36,991 nt of DNA from Pseudomonadota bacterium (GTDB lineage: Bacteria; Pseudomonadota; Gammaproteobacteria; Burkholderiales; Rhodocyclaceae): contig JAGTRU010000043.1 of assembly GCA_018261905.1 (NCBI GenBank), forward strand, positions 1 to 36,991, written 5' to 3'. A program made the translations under genes and the position numbers. Below are positions 24,288 through 32,332 of this stretch, piece after piece. Position 1 is the stretch's first letter, and every line of letters starts with the position of its first letter. Below the pieces are notes generated by a model. The model was not told the origin of the DNA. It saw only the letters and a program-made list of their open reading frames with translations, and ran no database searches.

Positions 24288-25046
24288 TCAGGAAAGGCGA
24301 CGCACGATCAGCAGCGGCAGGCGGACCAGGAAACCGAGGAACAGCCGGGTATGCATCCAGGTGAGCAGCGTGTTGTCGCGCAAATAGCGAAAATGCGAGA
24401 CGCCGCCTTCATCGGCCCGGAAATAGCGCACCGGCGCGTCGATGTTGAGCGGCCGGACACCGGCCCAGCACAGGCGGACCACGGCTTCCGGATCGAAATC
24501 GAAACGGCGCATGAAGCGGTTGCACAACATGATGCGCTGCAGCGGCGCAATCGGATAGACGCGAAAACCGTACAGAGAATCGCCGATGCCCAGCCACAGG
24601 GTTTCCAGGTTGGCCCAGCCGTTCGACACCTTGCGGCCATTGACGCGCAGGGCCGGGGCATCGGCAGCGAACACCGGCTTGCCGAGCACCATCTTGCCCG
24701 GTTCACGCTGCGAGGCGGCCATGAAGGCGGGAATCAGTTCGGCCGGATGCTGGCCGTCGGCATCCATGGTCAAGGCATGGGTGAAGCCGGCGGCGCCGGC
24801 CTGGCTGATGCCTTCGAGCACCGCCGCGCCCTTGCCGCGATTTTCCGGCAGCACGATCACCCGCAAGGCCGCGTTGGTCGCCGCCAGTTCCTGCAATAAC
24901 GCCGGACTGCCGTCGCTGCTGCCATCGACCACCACCCACACCGGCGACCACTGGGCGAGGGCGGCGCGCACGGTGTCGAGCACCTTGGGACCGGGGTTGT
25001 AACTGGGAATGATGACGAGATGGCTGGCGGAAGTTTCAGGCGGCAT
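24288..25046 (-). CDS. Family 2 glycosyltransferase
   Basis: The product is 252 residues, a GT-A fold enzyme: VIIPSYNPGPK (about 11-21), VVVDGSSDGSP (39-49), RGKGAAVLEGI, and the metal-binding MDADGQHP (about 93-100). A short hydrophobic C-terminus may attach it to the membrane. It resembles the glycosyltransferase half of the fused glycosyltransferase-acyltransferase proteins of aryl polyene loci, whose other half matches the separate gene at 9471-10382. The likely role is adding a sugar to the polyene or its lipid anchor. It overlaps the upstream acyltransferase by 11 nt. Confidence 0.9.
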   Translation of the reverse strand: MPPETSASHLVIIPSYNPGPKVLDTVRAALAQWSPVWVVVDGSSDGSPALLQELAATNAALRVIVLPENRGKGAAVLEGISQAGAAGFTHALTMDADGQHPAELIPAFMAASQREPGKMVLGKPVFAADAPALRVNGRKVSNGWANLETLWLGIGDSLYGFRVYPIAPLQRIMLCNRFMRRFDFDPEAVVRLCWAGVRPLNIDAPVRYFRADEGGVSHFRYLRDNTLLTWMHTRLFLGFLVRLPLLIVRRLS

Positions 25047-25824
25047 GGGGAGCGGGTGAATTGGGGTTGGCGCCGGCGCTCAGTTCCCGGCGGAAATAGC
25101 TTTCCAGTTCGCGGGTAAATGCGTCGATATCGGTCGTCGGCGGAAAACGGCGGCCGAGGCGAATCCGGCAATGCAAAGGCAATTGGGGCCGGCGGAAGAG
25201 CGGCCAGACCTTGCCCAGATAGGGAGTGGAAAACTCGATCAATAGTGTCTGTACGGCAACGCCGCTCCGCCCAGCGATCAGCGCCGTACTTGGCGAGCAG
25301 GCCTCGAGCGGGAAATGGGTGGTGCGCGTCCCTTCCGGGAAGATCAGCAGATGGGCCCCCGCCCGCAACTCTTCGCGCGCCCCGAGGACCATTTCGAGCG
25401 GCGGGCTGTTGCAGATGTAACGGGCCAGGCGGGCGGCGGCGCCAAACAGGATGTTGTCCATCAGCGTCGCCTTCATCACGCAGACGGCGTTGGGCAAACG
25501 CGAAACGACCAGCACCGCATCAAGCAGGGAAGGGTGATTGGCGGCCAGGATCAACGCCCCTTCACCGCGCAGGGCATCAAGCGCGGCGAGATCGAAACGG
25601 CAGGCACAAAGGCGGGAGAGGAGGTGCAGAAACGCCCGGAAACCGGCGCTGATCATGGCCCGCCCGAAGGGCTGGCCAATCCGCCGGGGCAGTAGCGGGT
25701 CAAGCAGCAGGGCAAAGGGCAACCAAGCCAGACAGAGCAGGGCCAGCGCACTCAGGCCGACGAGCATGGCGAGATATTCGTAGGCCGCCCAGAGCGCATT
25801 GCCCGCCGCTTGCCGATCAGTCAT
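25036..25824 (-). CDS. 1-acylglycerol-3-phosphate acyltransferase-like (PlsC/LPLAT) protein
   Basis: The product is 262 residues with one or two N-terminal membrane segments. The acyltransferase motifs are complete: AANHPSLLDAV (NHxxxxD, about 94-104) and LLIFPEGTRTTHFP (about 158-171). It is the PlsC-like type, different from the COG4261 enzyme at 9471-10382. In xanthomonadin-type loci such enzymes may esterify the pigment to a lipid or acylate its sugar. It overlaps the MipA gene by 8 nt upstream and the glycosyltransferase by 11 nt downstream, so all three are translated together. Confidence 0.88.
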   Translation of the reverse strand: MTDRQAAGNALWAAYEYLAMLVGLSALALLCLAWLPFALLLDPLLPRRIGQPFGRAMISAGFRAFLHLLSRLCACRFDLAALDALRGEGALILAANHPSLLDAVLVVSRLPNAVCVMKATLMDNILFGAAARLARYICNSPPLEMVLGAREELRAGAHLLIFPEGTRTTHFPLEACSPSTALIAGRSGVAVQTLLIEFSTPYLGKVWPLFRRPQLPLHCRIRLGRRFPPTTDIDAFTRELESYFRRELSAGANPNSPAPHAA

Positions 25825-26659
25825 TCACCAGCACGCGGCGCGACGACTCGCCGAGGATCCAGGTAATGGCGAAGCCCGCCGCAATATAGTCATTCTGGCG
25901 AACCAGCGGACTATTCTCGAAAACGGCACCGCTCAGGTTGTCGTAGCGCACGAAGCCGCCCACCCAGTAGGAGGGGAAGCGCTTCGACAGGGCAAGCAGA
26001 TACTGCATGCCGGCATAACCGGACTTGGCCTCGTAAGCCGGCCGCGCCGCCGTCGCATATTGGGGGGCGACGGTGTAATAGTAGGCATGCTGCCGCTGGT
26101 CGCCGAACAGTGGGCCGGCCAGGGTACCGAGATTCCAGCCCGGCAGGCCGGGCAGGTCGGTGATGTCGATGTTCAGCTTGGGATGGAAAACCCAGCCGAT
26201 ATCCCGGGGCGAGCCCTCCAGCGTCACCGCCGTGCGTAACGGCAACAGCAGCTTGACGAAGCGGGCGCGGTTTTCGGAACGCCAGAAAGTCACATCCATT
26301 TCCGGCCCTATTTCGAAGGTTCCCTTCAGGTCCGGCATACCGCTACGCGCCGCGATGTCCTTGCTGCTGGCCGGCGCCGAAAGGGCCAGGCTGACGGTCA
26401 GATCGAGTCGGTCGGAGTCGAAAAAACTACCCCGGATCCCCTGCCGGTCGGCCTTGAGGAAATCGCCGTGATAGGTGAATAGCGGTGCCGGCATGAGGAA
26501 ATTGTTGCTCTGGTCCGAACCGCGATAGGCCGGGAAACTGAGGGCGGCAACGCCGGCCCCGATTTCCCACAGCGGCCGCTCTTCGGCCGCCTGAACGGCC
26601 GGCGTTGCCAGGCAGAGCGCGCCAAGCAGCGAACAACAGGTGTAAACGATATGGCGCAT
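25817..26659 (-). CDS. MipA/OmpV family outer-membrane protein
   Basis: The product is 280 residues. A signal peptide ends near AVQAA (about 25), followed by the MipA/OmpV pattern: PLWEIGAGVAALSFPAYRGSDQSNNFLMPAP near 29-59, alternating beta strands and an aromatic C-terminal region. Family members are small outer-membrane beta-barrels or scaffolds with loosely defined roles. Its place between the chorismatase and the acyltransferase genes suggests a role in placing pigment in the outer membrane (inference). The ATG at 26659 overlaps the chorismatase stop by one base; a TTG one codon earlier is less likely. Confidence 0.88.
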   Translation of the reverse strand: MRHIVYTCCSLLGALCLATPAVQAAEERPLWEIGAGVAALSFPAYRGSDQSNNFLMPAPLFTYHGDFLKADRQGIRGSFFDSDRLDLTVSLALSAPASSKDIAARSGMPDLKGTFEIGPEMDVTFWRSENRARFVKLLLPLRTAVTLEGSPRDIGWVFHPKLNIDITDLPGLPGWNLGTLAGPLFGDQRQHAYYYTVAPQYATAARPAYEAKSGYAGMQYLLALSKRFPSYWVGGFVRYDNLSGAVFENSPLVRQNDYIAAGFAITWILGESSRRVLVND

Positions 26660-27681
26660 CAAGCAACCCCCAAGGTATGTGAGGCCATCGCCTCGATTTC
26701 CAGCAACAGGTCATGCCGGCAAATATCGGCCTGCAGATAGACGATCCCGGCTTCGCCACCAGTCAGTTCAGCCAGAATTTCCCGGATTTCCGGGAAATCC
26801 GCCGCATGGCGGAGATAGACCCGGTAGGACAATTCATTCAAGCAATAGGCCGGCGAACGACACAGACGGTTGGCGGCATCGACGACGGCCGCGATATTGA
26901 CCATCGATTCCCGGCATTGCCCGGCGACATCGCCCAAATGCACGGTCTGGTGCCCGACGATACTGGCCGTTCCGGAGACGAAGAGAATTTCCTGGCCGGG
27001 CGGATAAACCAGCGCCGCCCGCGAAAACGTCGGACTGCGCGGACCATATTCCGGCGGATAGTTGTAGGCGCTGACCTGGCGCGGATTCTCGACCGGCACC
27101 GCGGCCTGCGCCCCGGCCAGGAAGGCGATCGACAACGGGCCGCCGGCCAGACCAATGGCACAGGCCGCCGGCACATTGCCGGTGGCCTGCCGGGCAAATT
27201 CGAGAAAGGCTTCCTGGCGACCGATGTTGAACTGGCGATAACGCTCCAGTCCATGCGATTCCTGATTGATCTGGCCGAGATAATTCCACACCCGCCATAG
27301 CTGCGGCAGCCCCTGGCTGGCCAGCAAACGGAAAATCCGCCGGTAGGCTTCCCGACTCGCCATATGCAAGGGAGTGGCCGTCGGCGCAGCCGCAAAGCCG
27401 TCTTCCGCCAGTTCGATCACGCCATACAGCAGACTACCGGCCCGCCGCCAGGCAATGCCTTCGAACTCGCCGGCCGTGCACGGAAGATCACTTCGCCAGA
27501 TTTCTTCCACGGCATCGTGCCGGCCACCGAGGAGCGGCGCGGCAATACCCTGCCACGGCCACTCCGGCCCGCCCGAGGCCGCCAACGCACCGAGCCTGGC
27601 CCCGCCCAACACCTGCCCGTCCCGGCCGGATTCGGCTGGCGGCAGCGCCGGAATGGCGGCGGAAAGAAACTGCAGATTCAC
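26659..27681 (-). CDS. xanB2: XanB2/Hyg5-type chorismatase (hydroxybenzoate synthase)
   Basis: The product is 340 residues. It shows the chorismatase family pattern: RYRQFNIGRQEAFLEFA (about 146-162), VENPRQVSAYNYPPEYGPRSPTFSRA (about 199-224) and GTASIVGHQTVH, with a RidA-like fold in the C-terminal half. The family cleaves chorismate to pyruvate plus either a dihydroxycyclohexadiene or 3-/4-hydroxybenzoate; XanB2 of Xanthomonas makes both hydroxybenzoates for xanthomonadin and ubiquinone. Here it would supply the aryl starter. Start is GTG at 27681, overlapping the upstream oxidoreductase stop by one base. The product mixture cannot be told from sequence by eye. Confidence 0.88.
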   Translation of the reverse strand: MNLQFLSAAIPALPPAESGRDGQVLGGARLGALAASGGPEWPWQGIAAPLLGGRHDAVEEIWRSDLPCTAGEFEGIAWRRAGSLLYGVIELAEDGFAAAPTATPLHMASREAYRRIFRLLASQGLPQLWRVWNYLGQINQESHGLERYRQFNIGRQEAFLEFARQATGNVPAACAIGLAGGPLSIAFLAGAQAAVPVENPRQVSAYNYPPEYGPRSPTFSRAALVYPPGQEILFVSGTASIVGHQTVHLGDVAGQCRESMVNIAAVVDAANRLCRSPAYCLNELSYRVYLRHAADFPEIREILAELTGGEAGIVYLQADICRHDLLLEIEAMASHTLGVA

Positions 27682-29015
27682 TAGGCGTTATAAACGGCCG
27701 GGACTTCAACCGGACGAATGTTGAAATGCCGACGTTTCCAGCCCAGGTAAGCGCGCTTCGGTTGCAGGATGTTGGCGATGTAGTAAAGCACCTTGAACAT
27801 GAAGATCGAGCGCCAGATTGGCGTCTTGCCGAAAATATCGCCGGCCAGCACCGACAGCAACGCTTCCTTGACGCGGAAAATGTTCTTCGGATACATGAAG
27901 AAGTCGCGCATGATCGGGTTGGTCACGCGGTAGATGAACCACGAGAATTCCTTCGGGCCGTGCTTCATCAGCGCGTCGAAACGCTTCAGGGCGGCCGCCG
28001 CCTGGGCCGGCTTTTGCAGGCAGGTATCGATCGCCTCGGCGCCGAGCAGGCCGCTGTTCATGGCCAGTAGCACGCCCGACGAGAAGACCGGATCGATGAA
28101 GGCGTAGGCGTCGCCGAGCAGCAGGTAGTTGGCGCCATGGTTACGCTCGGAAACATAGGAGAAGTTGCCCGTCGCCTCGACCTTGTTGACCAGTTTCGCC
28201 TCTTTCAGACGCTCGGCCAGCGCCGGACACATGGCGATGCCGTCCATCAGGAACTGCTCGATGTTGCGCTGGCCGATGGTCTTCATGTAGTACGGCCAGG
28301 TCACCATGCCGATGCTGGTGGTGTCGTTCATCATCGGGATGAACCAGAACCAGCCATGCTCGAACCAGAAAATGGTGATGTTGCCGGCCGCCTGCCCTTC
28401 GTGGCGCTTGGCGCCGGTGAAGTGGCCGTAGATCGCCGAACTGTTGTGCTTGGGGTTGCGGTGCTTGATCTGGAAACGGTTGGCCAGGAAGGTGTCGCGC
28501 CCGGAAGCATCGACCACGAAGCGGGCCTGCCATTCGAATTCCTGGCCGTCGTCGTGCTGGGCGCGGATCACTGCCGTATTGTCGGGCAGGAAATCGACCT
28601 TCTTCGCCTTGCAGTTTTCGTGTACCTCGACGCCTTTTTTCTCGGCGTTGCGGATCAGGATGGTGTCGAATTCGTCGCGCTTGACCTGGTAGGCGTAAGG
28701 GATCGACTTGTCCCAGGCATCGGCGAATTCGAAGCACTGCGGCATGTCATGGTGTGGCGAGACGAATTCGGCACCCGGTTTGACCATGCCGATGGCCTTG
28801 ACCTGTTCGGCGATGCCCATGCGCTCGAAAAGCGGCAGATTGGCCGGCAGCAGGGATTCGCCGATATGAAACCGCGGGTGGCGCGACTTTTCCAGCACCA
28901 CCACCTTGTAACCCTTTTCCGCCAAAAACGGCGCCACCGTCGTCCCGGCCGGACCGCCGCCGATGACCAGGACGTCGCATTGCTGACGCACCACGTTATT
29001 CGTTTGCTGTTCCAT
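27681..29015 (-). CDS. Flavin-dependent halogenase-like FAD oxidoreductase
   Basis: The product is 444 residues. It has the FAD-binding GGGPAG (19-24), GESLLP (52-57), a lysine at 79 in MVKPGAEF placed like the catalytic lysine of flavin-dependent halogenases, WFWFIP (222-227) matching the halogenase signature WxWxIP, and GDAYAFIDPVFSSG near 300. Xanthomonadins carry bromine and their loci encode such an enzyme, so halogenation of the aryl head or polyene is the first hypothesis; monooxygenase relatives share much of this pattern. The ATG at 29015 has GGGGGA eight bases upstream and is preferred over a GTG at 29051. Confidence 0.85.
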   Translation of the reverse strand: MEQQTNNVVRQQCDVLVIGGGPAGTTVAPFLAEKGYKVVVLEKSRHPRFHIGESLLPANLPLFERMGIAEQVKAIGMVKPGAEFVSPHHDMPQCFEFADAWDKSIPYAYQVKRDEFDTILIRNAEKKGVEVHENCKAKKVDFLPDNTAVIRAQHDDGQEFEWQARFVVDASGRDTFLANRFQIKHRNPKHNSSAIYGHFTGAKRHEGQAAGNITIFWFEHGWFWFIPMMNDTTSIGMVTWPYYMKTIGQRNIEQFLMDGIAMCPALAERLKEAKLVNKVEATGNFSYVSERNHGANYLLLGDAYAFIDPVFSSGVLLAMNSGLLGAEAIDTCLQKPAQAAAALKRFDALMKHGPKEFSWFIYRVTNPIMRDFFMYPKNIFRVKEALLSVLAGDIFGKTPIWRSIFMFKVLYYIANILQPKRAYLGWKRRHFNIRPVEVPAVYNA

Positions 29016-29053
29016 CAAACCATTCCCCCGAAATATCTCTGTGGTGGCCAAGT

Positions 29054-29695
29054 TTATTTGCCTTTATAGGTCATGTAGCCAACGGTTTCCGAATGGCCGT
29101 CAATCTTGCTTAGCGTGCCTTTCGACCAATAGACGTAATAAGGGCCGAAGCTCGACCACCAGTAGCGCCAGTAGGGCGCGTCGAGGCGCGGGTTTTCATT
29201 GCTTTGCGGGTGGCCGACGGCCATGACGACCTGCTCCTTGGTCATGCCGCGCAGCAATTTGCCGGCTTCGATCGCTTTCCGTGTCGCCGGGGCAAAGCGG
29301 GCAATTTTCGCTTTTGGATCTTCCAGCACGACCAGCTTGTTCACCCATTGTTCAATTGTTTCCTCGCTGCGGCCGTAATCCAGGCCCAGACGCATCGGTT
29401 TGCCATCGATATCGACATAGGCCCGATAGCCGTCGATCTTCTTTACCTTGATCGGCGTCCCGGCGGCAATGAAAGGGAGCTGCGCCAGATTGGCATCGTT
29501 GATCCAGTCGCCTTCGTAATGCAGGTTGCAGCAGGCGTAGCCGAGACGAAGGTAGGTTTCGGGCTTTTTCGCCGCCATCGCCGCTTTGCCGTCGTCCCGC
29601 CTCATTTCGCCGGGATTGCCGCCGCAGCCAAGGAGCAACACGGCCACGGCGAGCGGGAGAGCGCAATAAAGTCGGAAAGTATGCGTGCTTGTCAT
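29054..29695 (-). CDS. Predicted lipoprotein with SmpA/OmlA-like C-terminus
   Basis: The product is 213 residues. The ATG at 29695 has a GGAGGG Shine-Dalgarno; a longer reading to 29734 is not supported. The signal peptide ends in the lipobox LLLGC. The C-terminal part (LLRGMTKEQVVMAVGHPQSNENP, about 145-167, followed by aromatic WRYWWSSFGPYYVYW) resembles the SmpA/OmlA-type fold used in outer-membrane assembly lipoproteins. It lies between the radical SAM and halogenase genes and is probably an outer-membrane factor for pigment deposition, though this has no direct support. Confidence 0.8.
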   Translation of the reverse strand: MTSTHTFRLYCALPLAVAVLLLGCGGNPGEMRRDDGKAAMAAKKPETYLRLGYACCNLHYEGDWINDANLAQLPFIAAGTPIKVKKIDGYRAYVDIDGKPMRLGLDYGRSEETIEQWVNKLVVLEDPKAKIARFAPATRKAIEAGKLLRGMTKEQVVMAVGHPQSNENPRLDAPYWRYWWSSFGPYYVYWSKGTLSKIDGHSETVGYMTYKGK

Positions 29696-29734
29696 CGAGC
29701 TACCCTCCGTATCCTCTTGCGAAGTGGCCGGCAA

Positions 29735-31381
29735 TTATACCGCGACCCTTACCGGCTCCGGCCGGCCAGCGATGGCAGCGGCATCGGCCGGCGGCACAAT
29801 CGCTTTCAGGGCCTGGCGCCGCGACAGCTTGAGCGGCGACATCGACACCAGGTTATCGACCAGCAGATCCTCGCTCAGGAAGGGTTTGAGGCCGACCGGC
29901 TGGCGCGGATGCAACTTGAACTGACGCTTGGCTTTTTCCAGTTGCTCCTTGTTGGCGCCGAAATAGCGGGCGGCAGCGATGGTTTCCGGCAAGTGCTTGA
30001 CGACATGCCAGAGGCTCCAGCGATGCTGCCACAAGCGTTTGGCAAAGCGCCGACGATAGCCCTGGCTGTCGTAAAAGCGTTTGACATGCCAGTTGTAGAG
30101 CGCGTCCATCTCCTCGCGCGACTTGAAGCCATGCGGCAGGAAGACGAAATTCAGGCAATTCATCAGGCGCCAGTCCTCGATGAAGTCACCGGCGCTGCCG
30201 GATACACACTCTTCCCAGATCGGCGCCCCGTGCAAGGGGCTGAACTTGGTCATATTCATCTCGTCGAGTTCGAGCGAGAGAATAAAGTCACTGGTCGTTT
30301 TCACCGTTTCCGGCGTCTCGCCCGGCATGCCGAAAATGAACAGGCCCTTGGCGCGCAGCCCGGCGGCGTGGATCTGGCGCACCGTATCGCGTACCGCGGC
30401 GAGCGTGACGCCGGCCTTGTGCCGTTCCATCATCGCCGGATCGGCCGATTCGACGCCCATTGAGACCATCAGCGCGCCGGCCTGCTTGAGTTTGTGGAGC
30501 ATCTCGTCGGAGGTGTGGCCGGTACGGATGGCACAGTTGAACTGGACGCCGAGCGGCTTCTCGATCAACAACTGGCAGAGGTCCATGACGCGCTGTTTCT
30601 TGGCCGTGAACAGGTCGTCGTACATGTTGATGTGATAGACCCCGAAGTTGTCCCGCAGGTACTTCATGTGATCGTAGGTGTATTGCGCCGAATTGGTCTT
30701 GTACAGGCGTTCGAACACCGTGCGGTCACAGAAGGAACAGGTGTAGGGACAGCCGCGCGAGGTGATCATCGTCGCCCCGTAGCGCTTTTCGTAGGCGAAC
30801 AGCGGCAGGTGATAGGCATGCGGGAAACCGGCCAGCTTCTCGTAGGCCGGGAAGGGCAGTTCGTCGAGATCGAGAATGCGATCGCGCCGCGGATTGACGA
30901 CAATCTTGCCCTCGGCATTGCGATAGATCAGGTTGCCGATCTCGGCCAGCGCTTTGCCATCAGCCAGGTCGAGCAGGGCACCTTCGCCTTCGCCGATCAC
31001 CAGGTAGTCGATTTCCGGGAAATGCTCGAGGATCGGAGCGCCGAGCGAGGAAACATGGACATTGCCGAAAACGATCTTCAATTCCGGCCGGCGTTGGCGG
31101 ATATAGGCCGCCATTTCGACGGCATCCATGAAACCGGAAGTCGTCGCCGAAAAACCGACCATTTCCGGATCGGTGGCCAGCACGATTTCGGCATTCTCGG
31201 CGATGGTCGGGGGCGCATAGGGTCCCAGGCAATCGTGCAATTGCGCGCTGTGCCCGAATTTTTCCAGCCAGGAAGCCAACTGCATGATGCCGATCGGCGG
31301 CATGCGATTGGCCAGGACCGAGAAATCGGGCTGTCCGGGGACAAAATTGAAGCCGGCGGGATGAACGAGCGTGACGCGCAT
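29735..31381 (-). CDS. B12-binding radical SAM enzyme of the pigment operon
   Basis: The product is 548 residues. A cobalamin-binding-like domain (about 1-140) has DCLG at 50-53 where classic base-off proteins have DxHxxG, so the lower-ligand histidine is absent. The radical SAM core has CPYTCSFC (Cys211, 215, 218) and a GMPGET loop near 335. About 150 residues of C-terminal helical extension follow. Class B relatives methylate carbon or phosphorus centres, while BchE-type relatives form rings or hydroxylate. As first gene of the pigment operon it may methylate the head group or polyene. Its Shine-Dalgarno GAGGAAG lies inside an inverted repeat. Confidence 0.86.
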   Translation of the reverse strand: MRVTLVHPAGFNFVPGQPDFSVLANRMPPIGIMQLASWLEKFGHSAQLHDCLGPYAPPTIAENAEIVLATDPEMVGFSATTSGFMDAVEMAAYIRQRRPELKIVFGNVHVSSLGAPILEHFPEIDYLVIGEGEGALLDLADGKALAEIGNLIYRNAEGKIVVNPRRDRILDLDELPFPAYEKLAGFPHAYHLPLFAYEKRYGATMITSRGCPYTCSFCDRTVFERLYKTNSAQYTYDHMKYLRDNFGVYHINMYDDLFTAKKQRVMDLCQLLIEKPLGVQFNCAIRTGHTSDEMLHKLKQAGALMVSMGVESADPAMMERHKAGVTLAAVRDTVRQIHAAGLRAKGLFIFGMPGETPETVKTTSDFILSLELDEMNMTKFSPLHGAPIWEECVSGSAGDFIEDWRLMNCLNFVFLPHGFKSREEMDALYNWHVKRFYDSQGYRRRFAKRLWQHRWSLWHVVKHLPETIAAARYFGANKEQLEKAKRQFKLHPRQPVGLKPFLSEDLLVDNLVSMSPLKLSRRQALKAIVPPADAAAIAGRPEPVRVAV

Positions 31382-31442
31382 GAACTCTTCCTCGGACGAA
31401 GTGCCGGGATTCTATTAGAAAAACCCCGCGAGGAAGAGTTCA
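31381..31442 (-). repeat. 14-bp perfect inverted repeat over the ribosome binding site
   Basis: TGAACTCTTCCTCG (31381-31394) and CGAGGAAGAGTTCA (31429-31442) are exact reverse complements separated by 34 bases. On the minus-strand transcript the downstream arm holds the Shine-Dalgarno GAGGAAG and the first base of the radical SAM start codon. Transcripts entering from the TauE/SafE gene would carry both arms and could fold to hide the ribosome binding site. Confidence 0.75.
31409..31437 (-). promoter_or_regulatory. Candidate promoter inside the inverted repeat
   Basis: On the minus strand TAGAAT (31409-31414) could be a -10, with TCTTCC (31432-31437), a weak -35, 17 bp upstream. Initiation near 31402 would leave the distal arm of the inverted repeat untranscribed. 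The -35 would lie within that arm, so a dimeric regulator binding the repeat could also block it. Confidence 0.35.
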
Positions 31443-31452
31443 AATCGCCGAA

Positions 31453-32229
31453 TTACCATGCTGCGAAGGTATCCCAGGCGAATTTTATGATCAGCATCCC
31501 GACGACCCACAGAAAAACCCGGCGGATAAAAGCGCTACCGTGTTTCAAGGCCAGCCAGCTCCCCAACAGCGAACCGCTGACATTGGCCAGGGCCATGAGC
31601 AGCGCCAGCCAGGGTAGGACAAAGCCGTGCGGCAGAAAATAGATGAGCGCCGCCAGATTGGTCGCCACATTGACCACTTTGGCACTGGCCGAAGCATGCA
31701 GAAAATCGAAACCAAAAAATCGAACGAACAGAAAAATCAGAAAACTTCCGGTTCCCGGCCCGAAGAAACCATCGTAGAAGCCGATCAAACCGCCGAGCAG
31801 CAGCGCATAGACCAGTTCGCGACAGCCGGCATGGGCTGGCTGATGTAGTTGCCCGAAATCCTTGCGGCTCAGCGTATAGGCCGCGGCACCGATGAGGAGG
31901 AGGAGAATCAGCGGCCGTACCGCATCTTTCGGCAGCCAGGCGACGACGGCTGCCCCCAGGTAGGAAAAGGCAAAAGCCGCCAGGGCCGCCGGCAATATCG
32001 TTCGCCACGGCATGTTTACCCGACGGGCATAACGCCAACTGGCATTCAAGGTACCGACGATGGAAGCGCACTTGTTGGTCCCGAACAGGGTCGCCGCCGA
32101 TTGCCCCGGATACGCCATGAATAAAGCCGGGATCTGGATCAGGCCGCCGCCACCGACCACGGCATCCACCCCTCCGGCCAAAAAGGCAGCCAGAATCAGG
32201 AACAGCAACCCGGAATCAGCAAAATTCAT
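31453..32229 (-). CDS. TauE/SafE (TSUP) family permease
   Basis: The product is 258 residues with about seven to eight membrane helices. Both halves carry the TSUP repeat signature: GGVDAVVGGGGLIQIPAL (about 19-36) and GGLIGFYDGFFGPGTGSF (about 151-168). Family members export sulfite, sulfoacetate or related anions. It is divergent from the DUF2726 gene and points at the pigment operon, 71 nt upstream of the radical SAM gene. No Shine-Dalgarno is evident before the ATG. Confidence 0.92.
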   Translation of the reverse strand: MNFADSGLLFLILAAFLAGGVDAVVGGGGLIQIPALFMAYPGQSAATLFGTNKCASIVGTLNASWRYARRVNMPWRTILPAALAAFAFSYLGAAVVAWLPKDAVRPLILLLLIGAAAYTLSRKDFGQLHQPAHAGCRELVYALLLGGLIGFYDGFFGPGTGSFLIFLFVRFFGFDFLHASASAKVVNVATNLAALIYFLPHGFVLPWLALLMALANVSGSLLGSWLALKHGSAFIRRVFLWVVGMLIIKFAWDTFAAW

Positions 32230-32332
32230 ATTTATTCAGTGCACTACCACGAAAACATAAGCTTCCCGAGCTAAATTGCGGCATTTCATGCCATTATTAT
32301 CTTCGGGAAAAGACTGGCGGACTATACAACGT

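Noticed and set aside
23244..24899. Long plus-strand open frame of about 550 codons antisense to the antiporter and glycosyltransferase genes
   Set aside because: Its translation is rich in Gln, Arg, His, Gly and Asp with no motif, typical of the antisense frame of high-GC genes, and the opposite strand encodes clear families.
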